A DNA stretch of 23,310 nucleotides from Immundisolibacter sp. (GTDB taxonomy: Bacteria; Pseudomonadota; Gammaproteobacteria; Immundisolibacterales; Immundisolibacteraceae): contig NZ_JBFIII010000046.1 in NCBI RefSeq assembly GCF_041601295.1, positions 1 through 23,310 on the forward strand, written 5' to 3'. Of the stretch, positions 16,364 through 23,310 are shown piece by piece. The notes beneath the pieces were generated by a model. That model saw nothing but the letters and a program-made list of their open reading frames with translations, ran no database searches and was not told the DNA's origin. Both the position numbers and the translations under genes were made by a program. The stretch's first letter is position 1, and every line of letters begins with the position of its first letter.

Positions 16364-17269
16364 GTGAGCGCAGCACGCATCGGCCTGGCACTCGGCAGTG
16401 GCGCCGCTCGCGGCTGGGCGCACATCGGCGTGCTCAAGGCCCTGACCGGCGCCGGCATCGAAGTGTCCGCGGTCTGCGGCAGCTCCATCGGCGCCGTGAT
16501 TGGGGCCGCCTTCGCCGCCGGCAAACTGGCCGAGCTGGAGGCCTGGGCGCGCAAGCTGTCCTGGCACAACGTCATTGGCCAGCTGGATCTGCGCCCGTCA
16601 GGTGGTGGCCTGATCGCGGGCGAGCGCGCCACCAAAACCCTGGCTGATCTGATCGGCCATGCCGACATCCAGACCCTGCCCATCCGCTATGGCGCGGTGG
16701 CGACCGAGCTTGGCTCCGGCCGCGAGGTGTGGCTGCAGGATGGCGACCTGGCGCGCGCCATCCGTGCCTCCATCGCCATGCCGGGCCTGCTGGCGCCACT
16801 GAACCTGGATAGCCAGTGGCTGGTCGATGGCGGCCTGGTCAACCCGGTGCCGGTGTCCCTGTGCCGGGCACTGGGCGCGGAGGTGGTGCTGGCGGTCAAT
16901 CTCAACGGCGGCATCGCCGGCCGCCACCGTCTGCGTTCGGTACCGGTCAAGGCCGACAACGGCAGCAACGACTCCCGCGGCCTGGCCAACCTGCTGCGTG
17001 ACGGCGCCAGCAACCTGCTGGCCCAGCTGCTGCGCCAGGACCGGCAGCAGCCAGGCTATTTCGACGTACTTCTTGGCGCCGTCAACATCATGCAGGACCA
17101 GATCACGCGCGCCCGCCTGGCCGGCGACCCACCGGACCTGCTGCTGCAACCGCGCCTGCAACACATCGCGATGATGGAATTCAACCGTGCCGGGGAATCG
17201 ATCGCGGCCGGCGAGGCGGCCATGCAGGCACTGCTGCCAGCGCTGCGGGATTTGCTCAGCGATCTGTGA
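16364..17269 (+). CDS. rssA: Patatin-like phospholipase, RssA type
   Basis: The 301-residue protein matches E. coli RssA along its length: RIGLALGSGAARGWAHIGVLKAL at the start with the glycine-rich oxyanion loop, the nucleophile motif VCGSSIGAV with Ser41, GREVWLQDGDLARAIRAS, QWLVDGGLVNPVPVSL with the dyad Asp155, and AGDPPDLLLQPRLQHI near the end. Patatins of this type are serine acyl hydrolases presumed to act on phospholipids or lysophospholipids at the inner face of the membrane. GTG at 16364 is chosen on its ribosome site and on family N-termini, although the frame is open from ATG 16253. It is divergent from the three-domain acyl-activating acyltransferase and convergent with purK, only 21 bases away. 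The pairing suggests hydrolysis and reacylation of membrane lipids. Enzymatic activity in vivo is inferred. Confidence 0.93.
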   Translation: MSAARIGLALGSGAARGWAHIGVLKALTGAGIEVSAVCGSSIGAVIGAAFAAGKLAELEAWARKLSWHNVIGQLDLRPSGGGLIAGERATKTLADLIGHADIQTLPIRYGAVATELGSGREVWLQDGDLARAIRASIAMPGLLAPLNLDSQWLVDGGLVNPVPVSLCRALGAEVVLAVNLNGGIAGRHRLRSVPVKADNGSNDSRGLANLLRDGASNLLAQLLRQDRQQPGYFDVLLGAVNIMQDQITRARLAGDPPDLLLQPRLQHIAMMEFNRAGESIAAGEAAMQALLPALRDLLSDL

Positions 17270-17290
17270 TCGACTGGCTTGGTCTGCCTC

Positions 17291-18400
17291 TCAGCCGACG
17301 ATAGCGTCGACCCAGGCCTGCGCGGCATCCAGATCCTCATCCAGCAACAGCACGTGGCCGAGCTTGCGACCGGCTCGCGGCTGTTTGCCGTACAGGTGTA
17401 GCCGGGCACCGGGGTGAGTCAGGATTCGCGCCAGCGGCGGTGCGCCGTTGGCCCACAGATCGCCCAGCAGGTTCAGCATCAGGGCCGGGCGCAGCGGCTC
17501 GGCGTCGCCCAGCGGCAGGCCGCAGATGGCCCGCAGGTGCTGCTCGAACTGCGAAGTCACGCAGCCGCCAAAGGTGTAATGCCCGGAGTTGTGGGTGCGC
17601 GGCGCCACTTCGTTGATCAGTAACTCGCCACTTTCCAGCACGAACATCTCCACCGCCATCACGCCCACGTGACCGAGCCCCTCGGCCACGGCCACGGCGA
17701 GGGCCTGCGCGCGCTGGGCTACCGCCGGGGCTACCCGCGCCGGGGCCCGCGTGACGTGCAAAATGTGTTGCCGGTGCTCGTTCTGCGCCAGCGGGTAGCA
17801 GCGCATGTCGCCATCGTGGCCGCGCGCCAGGATCACCGAGATTTCCTTGTCGTACTGCACCCAGGCCTCGAGCACCGCGGGTGCTTCAGCGATGGCGGCC
17901 CACGCCGCTGCTGCATCGTCCCCGGCACCGATGCGCACCTGACCCTTGCCGTCGTAGCCGCTGGTGCGGGTCTTGAGCACCGCTGGCCGGCCAATACCGC
18001 TCAGCGCCTGGTTTAACGAGGCCAGGTCGTCCACCGCCGCGTAAGCGGTCTGCGGCAACTGGTGTCGGTTCAGGAATTCGCGCTGGCGTAAGCGATCCTG
18101 CACCGTAGCGAGCGCAGCCGAGTTCGGATACACCGGGCGCAGGGTTTCGATCTGCGCCAGCACCGCCGCCGGCACGTGTTCGGTCTCTATGGTCAGCACA
18201 TCGCAATGCGCAGCGAGGTAGCGGGCCGCCTCCACGTCGTCCAGGGGCGCCGTGATGATTTCCGCGAACGGCGCCGCGCAGCAGTCAGGATCCGGATCCA
18301 GGGCATGCACGCCGTAGCCCATGCGGCGCGCTTCCATGGCCAGCATGCGGCCGAGCTGGCCGCCGCCCAGCACACCAATCGTCGAACCCGGCAACAGCAT
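17291..18400 (-). CDS. purK: 5-(carboxyamino)imidazole ribonucleotide synthase
   Basis: The 369-residue ATP-grasp enzyme converts aminoimidazole ribonucleotide, ATP and bicarbonate to N5-CAIR in purine synthesis. Motifs are STIGVLGGGQLGRMLAMEAR at 6-25, LTIETEHVP, VLKTRTSGYDGKGQ, EAWVQYDKEISVILAR and LINEVAPRTHNSGHYT, which completes the ATP/metal site. Length is normal. ATG at 18400 overlaps the purE stop by one base (TGATG), giving strong translational coupling. It ends 21 bases from the converging patatin gene with no obvious terminator hairpin between. Confidence 0.97.
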   Translation of the reverse strand: MLLPGSTIGVLGGGQLGRMLAMEARRMGYGVHALDPDPDCCAAPFAEIITAPLDDVEAARYLAAHCDVLTIETEHVPAAVLAQIETLRPVYPNSAALATVQDRLRQREFLNRHQLPQTAYAAVDDLASLNQALSGIGRPAVLKTRTSGYDGKGQVRIGAGDDAAAAWAAIAEAPAVLEAWVQYDKEISVILARGHDGDMRCYPLAQNEHRQHILHVTRAPARVAPAVAQRAQALAVAVAEGLGHVGVMAVEMFVLESGELLINEVAPRTHNSGHYTFGGCVTSQFEQHLRAICGLPLGDAEPLRPALMLNLLGDLWANGAPPLARILTHPGARLHLYGKQPRAGRKLGHVLLLDEDLDAAQAWVDAIVG

Positions 18401-18909
18401 CAGGATTCCAGACGCTCCGCCAGCACTGTGGCCGTCTGCTTGGCGCGGTACTCGTCCAGCCGCGCCGCAAGATCGGCATTGCCCAGCGCCAGAATGGCCG
18501 CCGCCAGCAAGCCGGCATTAACCGCGCCGGCCTCGCCGATGGCCAACGTGCCGACCGGTACGCCACGCGGCATCTGCACGATCGACAACAGCGAATCCAC
18601 GCCCTGCAGCGCCCTCGACTGCACCGGCACACCCAGCACCGGCAAGCGTGTCTTGGCTGCCGTCATGCCCGGCAAATGCGCCGCGCCACCGGCGCCGGCG
18701 ATGATCACCTTGAGCCCGCGCCCAACCGCGGCACTGGCGTACTCGAACAGTAAATCCGGCGTGCGGTGGGCCGACACCACCTTGCACTCGTGAGCGATCC
18801 CGAGCCCGGTCAGCGTATCGCTGGCGTGGCGCAAGGTGTCCCAGTCACTGCGCGAACCCATGATCACGCCGACCTGCGGCGCCCTGTGGTCGTCTGCTGG
18901 TTGCTTCAT
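18400..18909 (-). CDS. purE: N5-carboxyaminoimidazole ribonucleotide mutase
   Basis: The 169-residue class I PurE moves the carboxylate of N5-CAIR to make CAIR, the step after PurK. GVIMGSRSDWDTL (14-26) binds the phosphate, VVSAHRTPD (44-52) carries the catalytic His48, and AGAGGAAHLPGM and GVPVQS complete the active site. ATG at 18909 is preceded by GGAGG four bases upstream. The frame is open further to 19047, but that extension is arginine-rich and unlike the family. It is the first gene of a purE-purK operon. The short N-terminal extension MKQPADDHRAP before the core is ordinary. Confidence 0.97.
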   Translation of the reverse strand: MKQPADDHRAPQVGVIMGSRSDWDTLRHASDTLTGLGIAHECKVVSAHRTPDLLFEYASAAVGRGLKVIIAGAGGAAHLPGMTAAKTRLPVLGVPVQSRALQGVDSLLSIVQMPRGVPVGTLAIGEAGAVNAGLLAAAILALGNADLAARLDEYRAKQTATVLAERLES

Positions 18910-19360
18910 GCATCCTCCGGAGCGGACAGGCCGCCGGAAAAAAGCGCCGGATGGTACACCACGAAAGCCCGGAATCGGCCGGCCGGCGCCAACTCGCCGC
19001 CCAGCGCCAGCCAGGCTTCGTCGCATGCAGCGCAGGGATCCGGACAAGAACGATCAGAGCATACCGTTCTTCCCTGCGACAGGCCGGTGGCTACCCGCCG
19101 AGGGTATCCATGAACAAGCTCAGACAGGGCGTTTGTGCGGCATGGTCTGGCGGGTGCCGGGTGGTCCGTCGCACGGCGTCAGCGCGCCCCCCCGGACCAG
19201 CGGTGTATTAATCTGGCTGTCGAACACGTCGACGCAGCCCGGAATGACCGCATTCCTCACGGCAGGGGGTCAAAATCGGTTTCCTGGCGGCATTTGACAG
19301 GTATAAACAGCAGGTCGCGGTTGCAGTCTGTGCCGCGGCTACCGACGAGGGCGAGGTCTC
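18910..19360. promoter_or_regulatory. 451-base divergent region between purE and the amidohydrolase operon
   Basis: No gene is seen here. It must hold the purE promoter (minus strand) and the promoter of the amidohydrolase-dioxygenase operon (plus strand). On the plus strand a TTGACA at 19294-19299 and a TATAAA at 19302-19307 are each good hexamers, but they are too close together to form one promoter. A GAGGT at 19353-19357 is the amidohydrolase ribosome site. An imperfect 8-bp hairpin (one mismatch) lies at 19089-19109. No PurR-type palindrome was recognised near purE. Confidence 0.4.
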
Positions 19361-20401
19361 ATGTACGACGCCGACGGCCATATCTTCGAGAACTACGGCG
19401 AGATCTACGAATTTCTCGACCCGCCGTTTGCGGGCATGGAGCCGCTACGACGTACCGAGTTCTTCCCCGCGATGGACGATTGGAACCGCACGATACTGGC
19501 GGCGGTGGGCGGTTATGCCGAAGGCTCCAACACCGAGCGGGCCGAGGAAGGCGCGCAGCAACAATGGTTGGCGATGCTCGACGCGATGCAGCTGGACGGT
19601 ACGGTGCTGTATCCAACGTTCGGCATGGCCATCGGCCAGGTGCGACAGAAGGACTGGGCCATTGCCGTTTGCCGTGCCTACAACGCCTGGCTGAACCACA
19701 AATATCTGAATTCGAGCACCCGCATCAAGGGCATGGCGCTGATCCCCACCATCGATCCGCAGGCAGCCGTTGCCGAAATGCGGCGGGTCGCCGACACCAT
19801 GCCTGGCATGGTGGGATTCTTCATTTCGGCGGGCGTGGCCAAGCCCCTGGGGGACGCCGCTTACTGGCCAATCTACGAGACAGCCCAGGAACTGGACATG
19901 ATGATCGCGGTCCACGCCGGCGGCCCGGGCCGCCGGCTGGACATGATGGACAAGGCCATCATGGCGCGCTGTCTGGGCCACCCGACCAGTCAGATGATTC
20001 AGATGACTCACATGATGTTCAGCGGCACCTTCGATCGCTTCCCGACGTTACGGGTGTCGTTCATGGAGGCAGGCATCGCCTGGATCCTGTTCACTCTCGA
20101 ACGTATGGAAGAAGCCTACGACCAGTGGGCCTACGAAGTTCCCGAACTGAAATGCCGCCCTATCGATCACGTCACCGGCGGGCGCATTTACTTTCACGCC
20201 GAGTTGGGCGAGCGCCTGTTACCGGTCGCCGCACAGCAGCTGGGCGACGGACAGCTGCTGTACGCCTCGGATTATCCGCACATCGCACCGGGCAAGGTGA
20301 TCGAGAATTTTCGGGATTTTCAGGCACGCGACGACCTGAGCACGCAGACCAAGAAGCGAATTCTGGGTGAAAACGCAAAACGCCTGTACAAGATCGACTG
20401 A
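19361..20401 (+). CDS. Amidohydrolase family protein (Amidohydro_2) of the dioxygenase operon
   Basis: The 346-residue protein is a second, distinct member of the amidohydrolase-2 family. It shows MYDADGHIFE (Asp5, His7), a metal His185 in MIAVHAGG, Glu236 in VSFMEAGIAWI and Asp304 in LLYASDYPHIAP, the same set as the protein at 1454-2575 although the two differ widely elsewhere. Proteins of this group act as decarboxylases, hydratases or C-C hydrolases in aromatic degradation. The start at 19361 has GAGG four and ten bases upstream. It leads a plus-strand operon, with the dioxygenase alpha subunit starting 58 bases after its stop. That order suggests it processes an acid produced or consumed by the oxygenases, for example decarboxylating a ring carboxylate or hydrolysing a ring-fission product. 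The actual reaction is unknown. Confidence 0.88.
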   Translation: MYDADGHIFENYGEIYEFLDPPFAGMEPLRRTEFFPAMDDWNRTILAAVGGYAEGSNTERAEEGAQQQWLAMLDAMQLDGTVLYPTFGMAIGQVRQKDWAIAVCRAYNAWLNHKYLNSSTRIKGMALIPTIDPQAAVAEMRRVADTMPGMVGFFISAGVAKPLGDAAYWPIYETAQELDMMIAVHAGGPGRRLDMMDKAIMARCLGHPTSQMIQMTHMMFSGTFDRFPTLRVSFMEAGIAWILFTLERMEEAYDQWAYEVPELKCRPIDHVTGGRIYFHAELGERLLPVAAQQLGDGQLLYASDYPHIAPGKVIENFRDFQARDDLSTQTKKRILGENAKRLYKID

Positions 20402-20459
20402 TTCAGCGCCCAAAACAGAGCCCACATCGATCACACACATTCGACGCAAGGGGAATGTC

Positions 20460-21743
20460 ATGAACAAAGCCACCGAATTGCCCGCCCGCTCGCACCTGGA
20501 TTACAGCGCTCTGATCAAGCCGGATCGGGTACACCGCAATGTCTATATCGATCCGTTGGTGTTCGAGGCCGAGATGGAGCGCATCTATAGCCGCAGCTGG
20601 GTATTCGTCGGCCACGAAAGTGAGCTTCCGGAGCCGGGCGATTTCAAGACCGACCGTATCGGCCCGTTGTCATTCATCATGGTGCGCGGCACCGACCGGC
20701 AGGTGCGACTTTTCCACAATGTGTGTACCCATCGTGGTTCTCGCTTGTGCCATATCGACTTTGGTAACGCCGACAATTTCCAGTGCATGTACCACGGCTG
20801 GAGTTTCAACACCCAGGGCGCGCTGGACGGGGTGCCGTTGCGCGAGCGCTTCCCGGACTTCAAGGACTCCGAATTCCACCTCACGCCCATACCCCGCGTG
20901 GAAAGCCACCGTGGGTTCATCTTCGCCAGCAGGAATCCGGACGTAATGCCCTTGCCGGACTACCTGGGCCGTGCGGCTCACTATCTGGACCTGATGGTGG
21001 ATCGCGCTCCAGAGGGGCAGATCGAGGCCGTCAAACCGGTTAAGTATCACTATGAAGGCAATTGGAAATTGCAGATGGAGAACTATGCCGACAATTACCA
21101 TCCGGCAGTCCTCCATGGCAGCGCCTTGCAGGTCGGCATGCAGATCATGAAGGAAAAATTCGGCGATTCCGCCTTCACCATGAAGACCGCAGTCGCCAAA
21201 TATTACGAGCGGGCCATACCGCACGGCCACATGATGGCCGATTTCTGCGGCAGCCGCGGCGGAATCTGGATGAATGCCTACAAACCCGACTACCTGCAAC
21301 AGATGGCGCGGATCCACGGTGATGCGCGAGCCAAGGAAATTGCCGAGCTTGACCTGCACATGGTCATCTACCCCAATTTGCTCCTGCACAGCCGGATGAA
21401 CCACTACCGGGTAATCAAGCCGGTGCGTGTCGACTTTACGGAAGTCAGTACCTACCCGTGCAGGCTCAAGGGCGCATCGGACGCGGTCAACAGCCTGCTG
21501 ATCCACAATTCGTCCCACCACGTATCCGCCGTGGGCGAGATACAGGTCGACGACATGCAGGCCTTCCGCTGGGTTCAGGAGGGACTGCACACCGGCGGTA
21601 TCGACTGGGTATTGATGGCCCTCACCGGCGAGGACGAACACATTAACGCGGACGGCGAACTGGAGTGGTATGGCGCCAGCGAGGGGGCACTCCGGGAGCA
21701 ATACAAGGAATGGCTACGTCTGATGACCGATCGACCGGCGTAG
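20460..21743 (+). CDS. Aromatic ring-hydroxylating dioxygenase, alpha (large) subunit
   Basis: The 427-residue protein is the catalytic subunit of a Rieske non-haem iron oxygenase that adds oxygen to an aromatic ring. The [2Fe-2S] site is C89-x-H91 ... C109-x2-H112 (NVCTHRGSRLC, FQCMYHGW). The mononuclear iron site is ENYADNYHPAVLH with His214 and His219, with bridging Asp211, and the third ligand is probably Asp364 or Asp365 in IQVDDMQAFRWVQEGL. It looks most like the benzoate/cumate/salicylate-type group in size and motifs; substrate cannot be assigned. ATG at 20460 has GGGGA five bases upstream. An upstream in-frame ATG at 20367 lies inside the amidohydrolase gene and is not favoured. The beta subunit follows after 42 bases. 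Electron-transfer partners are not in the window. Confidence 0.95.
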   Translation: MNKATELPARSHLDYSALIKPDRVHRNVYIDPLVFEAEMERIYSRSWVFVGHESELPEPGDFKTDRIGPLSFIMVRGTDRQVRLFHNVCTHRGSRLCHIDFGNADNFQCMYHGWSFNTQGALDGVPLRERFPDFKDSEFHLTPIPRVESHRGFIFASRNPDVMPLPDYLGRAAHYLDLMVDRAPEGQIEAVKPVKYHYEGNWKLQMENYADNYHPAVLHGSALQVGMQIMKEKFGDSAFTMKTAVAKYYERAIPHGHMMADFCGSRGGIWMNAYKPDYLQQMARIHGDARAKEIAELDLHMVIYPNLLLHSRMNHYRVIKPVRVDFTEVSTYPCRLKGASDAVNSLLIHNSSHHVSAVGEIQVDDMQAFRWVQEGLHTGGIDWVLMALTGEDEHINADGELEWYGASEGALREQYKEWLRLMTDRPA

Positions 21744-21771
21744 CGTGACCCGACCGAACACAAGACTGGCT

Positions 21772-21778
21772 GGAGGAG
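21772..21778 (+). promoter_or_regulatory. Strong ribosome binding site of the beta subunit gene
   Basis: GGAGGAG seven bases before ATG at 21786; a near-consensus site that fixes the start. Confidence 0.75.
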
Positions 21779-21785
21779 ATGCGGC

Positions 21786-22268
21786 ATGACTAAGGATCTG
21801 GCCCTGCAACAGGAAATCGAGCAGTTCCTGTATGGCGAGGCCGCGTTACTGGAACAGGCGAGGTTCGAGGACTGGTTGGGCCTTTTGACCGACGATATCG
21901 AGTACTGGATACCCAACCGTGTCGACAACGGCAACCGCAACGAACAGGCGATGATTTCCTTCGAGGACCGCACGGCATTGCGCGCGCGGGCCATTCGCAT
22001 GACCCATCCCCGCAACCCCACCCAGATGCCGCCGCCGAGGACCAAGTACTTCATCACCAACGTCATGGTCGGGGAGTTCGCGGGCGACGAACTGGCGGTA
22101 AGCGCGAGTGTTCTGCTGACCGTAGTTGTGCCCCGACGCGAGATGGCACAACACCCGATCACCAGCGAATACCGGTTGCGGCGTGTCGAGGACGACTGGA
22201 AAATCTGCAAAAAGAAAGTCTACCTGATCACCAACGACCAACCCTTGCCCCAGTTGCCGCTTATCTGA
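21786..22268 (+). CDS. Aromatic ring-hydroxylating dioxygenase, beta (small) subunit
   Basis: The 160-residue protein has the cone-shaped NTF2-like fold of dioxygenase beta subunits, which hold the alpha trimer together. Typical features are EIEQFLYGEAALLEQARFEDWL near the start, LTDDIEYWIPNR, SFEDRTALRARAIR, the PRTKYFITNV strand and the closing EDDWKICKKKVYLITND. It belongs with the alpha subunit immediately upstream, and together they would form an alpha3beta3 oxygenase. The length is ordinary. Five bases after its stop comes the TTAG target duplication of a small mobile element, so the end of the gene itself is intact. Confidence 0.94.
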   Translation: MTKDLALQQEIEQFLYGEAALLEQARFEDWLGLLTDDIEYWIPNRVDNGNRNEQAMISFEDRTALRARAIRMTHPRNPTQMPPPRTKYFITNVMVGEFAGDELAVSASVLLTVVVPRREMAQHPITSEYRLRRVEDDWKICKKKVYLITNDQPLPQLPLI

Positions 22269-22276
22269 GGCATTAG

Positions 22277-22428
22277 GGAAACGCTGAACTATGCAGTGTT
22301 TCCCGCAGCGCAAGGATGCGCTGCCAAAATCTGTGGCGGCAAGCCACTGATTTTGTGAGCCATCGGAAAACCACGCTTTTCCGATGGCGGGCGCTGAGAA
22401 ATCCAGGATGGATTTATTCAGCGCTTCC
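22277..22428. mobile_element. IS5-type MITE of five hairpins (152 bp)
   Basis: The element has 12-bp terminal inverted repeats, GGAAACGCTGAA at 22277-22288 and TTCAGCGCTTCC at 22417-22428, matching at 11 of 12 positions. It is flanked on both sides by TTAG direct repeats (22273-22276 and 22429-22432). IS5-group elements begin with GGAAG-like ends and duplicate a 4-bp YTAR target, so both features fit a non-autonomous IS5 derivative. Inside lie back-to-back hairpins: 22276-22304 (GGGAAAC/GTTTCCC plus CTG/CAG), 22305-22324 (perfect 8-bp stem), 22325-22355 (CAAAATC and GTGGC stems), 22359-22388 (perfect 12-bp stem) and 22391-22424 (GCGCTGA and AAATCC stems). No transposase is encoded. It lies between the beta subunit and LigB genes and may act on their shared transcript. 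Confidence 0.8.
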
Positions 22429-22484
22429 TTAGCTTCGTTTCCAGCGCCGATTGGGCGACCCCTCCCGGAGCGCGTAACCAACCG

Positions 22485-22490
22485 AGGAGG
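22485..22490 (+). promoter_or_regulatory. Consensus ribosome binding site of the LigB-type dioxygenase
   Basis: AGGAGG nine bases before ATG at 22500. A GTG at 22494 in the same frame is only three bases away from it, so ATG is preferred. Confidence 0.75.
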
Positions 22491-22499
22491 TCTGTGGGC

Positions 22500-23310
22500 A
22501 TGGCAACAGTCGTCGGCGGCTTGGCCACTTCGCACGCATTTGCCCTGGTCGATCCAGATATCTGGGCCCGCGGCATCGCCGGCAATCAAAAACTCTACGC
22601 CCACCGCTACGGTTACGAGCCGCCCTTGCACCCCCTGGCAGCGCAGGAGACCTTGCCGGACAACAAGCGCCGCTTTGCGCGGGTCGCCGCCGGACATACG
22701 CGACTGGCCGCATGGTTGGCCAGCAACGTAGACGTACTGCTGCTGGTTGGCGATGACCAGGATGAGCAGTTCGGCCCGGAGAACCTGCCGGCGCTGGCCA
22801 TTTTCGACGGTGCGGAGTTTTCCTGCCGGGACCTGTTCCACCCCGAGGCCGGAGCCACCACCTACCGATGCCACGCGGGAATGGCCGAGGAGCTTTTGTC
22901 GCAAGCGACAGCCGCCGATTTTGACGTCAGCGTCATGCATGAGCTGCGCAACGGCGAGCTCAAGGCCCATGCGTTCGGTCCTGTCCTGCGCAGGCTGGAC
23001 CCGGCGGCGAGACTGCAGGTGATTCCCGTGTTTGTGGAGGGCATCCACTACCCGGCTCCGTCGCCGTGGCGCTGCTATGAGTTCGGCCGCACGCTGCGCC
23101 GAGCAGTCGATAGTTTCGACGTCAACCTGCGGGTCGCAGTCTGTGCCTCTGGCGGCATGTCGCATTTCAGCGCCGCCTTTCCCTACGCGGCGCTGGAGAA
23201 AGTCAGCGCGGCGCCGGGCAAGTACGGCGATATTCGCGAGGCGTTCGATCGCCAGGTGCTGACCCTGCTGCAGGCCGGCAAGGGGAAGGAGCTTTCCAAT
23301 CTGACCAACA
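22500..23310 (+). CDS. LigB-family class III extradiol ring-cleavage dioxygenase, cut by right edge
   Basis: A frame open from ATG 22500 to the window end gives 270 residues of an extradiol dioxygenase of the LigB superfamily. It begins MATVVGGLATSHAFALVDPD, where His12 matches the first iron ligand of LigB. Further on come LLLVGDDQDEQF (82-91), VIPVFVEGIHYPAPSP with the probable acid/base His183, and CASGGMSHFSAAFP (215-228). The C-terminal iron-binding Glu region lies beyond the edge. In LigB the residue aligned to Gln87 is the second iron His (NDH). A GDDQ/GNDQ form is what I recall from DesZ-like methylgallate dioxygenases, so this subgroup is the likelier home. It would cleave a catechol or gallate-like ring made by the adjacent dioxygenase. 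The MITE separates it from the beta subunit gene, but its own AGGAGG site is intact. Confidence 0.88.
   Translation, partial: MATVVGGLATSHAFALVDPDIWARGIAGNQKLYAHRYGYEPPLHPLAAQETLPDNKRRFARVAAGHTRLAAWLASNVDVLLLVGDDQDEQFGPENLPALAIFDGAEFSCRDLFHPEAGATTYRCHAGMAEELLSQATAADFDVSVMHELRNGELKAHAFGPVLRRLDPAARLQVIPVFVEGIHYPAPSPWRCYEFGRTLRRAVDSFDVNLRVAVCASGGMSHFSAAFPYAALEKVSAAPGKYGDIREAFDRQVLTLLQAGKGKELSNLTN

Noticed and set aside
19294..19307. TTGACA and TATAAA as one sigma-70 promoter
   Set aside because: Only two bases separate the hexamers, so they cannot be the -35 and -10 of the same promoter; each alone lacks a good partner.
19135..20370. A 411-codon plus-strand frame overlapping the second amidohydrolase
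   Set aside because: It is in another reading frame of the same DNA, and the amidohydrolase frame carries all metal ligands and a ribosome site.
20401..20409. ATTCAGCGC just after the amidohydrolase gene, identical to nine bases of the MITE end
   Set aside because: It lacks the rest of the terminal repeat, a partner end and a flanking duplication; probably chance.
21846..23165. A 439-codon minus-strand frame across the beta subunit, the MITE and the LigB gene
   Set aside because: It runs through the hairpin element and antisense to two recognisable genes, with no recognisable domain.

Overview
The window is GC-rich, densely packed bacterial DNA of proteobacterial type. The NAGGN osmolyte trio, an RssA-type patatin, a purE-purK pair and several aromatic-catabolism genes fit an environmental, aromatic-degrading gammaproteobacterium. 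The exact taxon is inference; an Immundisolibacter-like or related PAH degrader would fit, but nothing here proves it. Sixteen protein genes are supported. Two are cut by the window edges: a thiolase on the left and a LigB-type extradiol dioxygenase on the right. No rRNA, tRNA or CRISPR array was seen.

Layout. (1) 1-1174, minus strand: an HpaI-type aldolase followed by a thiolase. (2) 1454-3850, plus strand: an amidohydrolase (Amidohydro_2) and a class III (CaiB/BaiF) CoA-transferase. (3) 4001-5230, minus: an MFS exporter with a TTG start. (4) 5441-10129, minus: the N-acetylglutaminylglutamine amide (NAGGN) operon, in the order asnO, ngg, M42 peptidase. (5) 10490-12173, minus: a meta-cleavage-product type alpha/beta hydrolase overlapping an HpaH-type hydratase. 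(6) 12311-17269: a UMF1/Atg22-like MFS protein, a three-domain acyl-activating enzyme/ACP/PlsC acyltransferase convergent with it, and a divergent RssA-type patatin. (7) 17291-18909, minus: purE-purK. (8) 19361 to the right edge, plus: a second amidohydrolase, ring-hydroxylating dioxygenase alpha and beta subunits, a 152-bp IS5-type MITE made of five hairpins, and the LigB-family dioxygenase.

How the genes may work together. Blocks 1, 2, 5 and 8 together supply ring hydroxylation, extradiol cleavage, C-C hydrolysis or decarboxylation, dienoate hydration, aldol cleavage to pyruvate, CoA activation and thiolysis. They look like scattered parts of one or more aromatic degradation routes, although no dihydrodiol dehydrogenase, ferredoxin or reductase is visible. 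Block 4 makes a compatible solute. Block 6 looks like a phospholipid deacylation/reacylation module, reminiscent of the lplT-aas arrangement in E. coli. Block 7 is housekeeping purine synthesis.

The most distinctive non-coding structure is the MITE at 22277-22428. Its 12-bp terminal inverted repeats match at 11 of 12 positions and are flanked by TTAG direct repeats. It sits inside the dioxygenase operon, between the beta subunit and the LigB gene.
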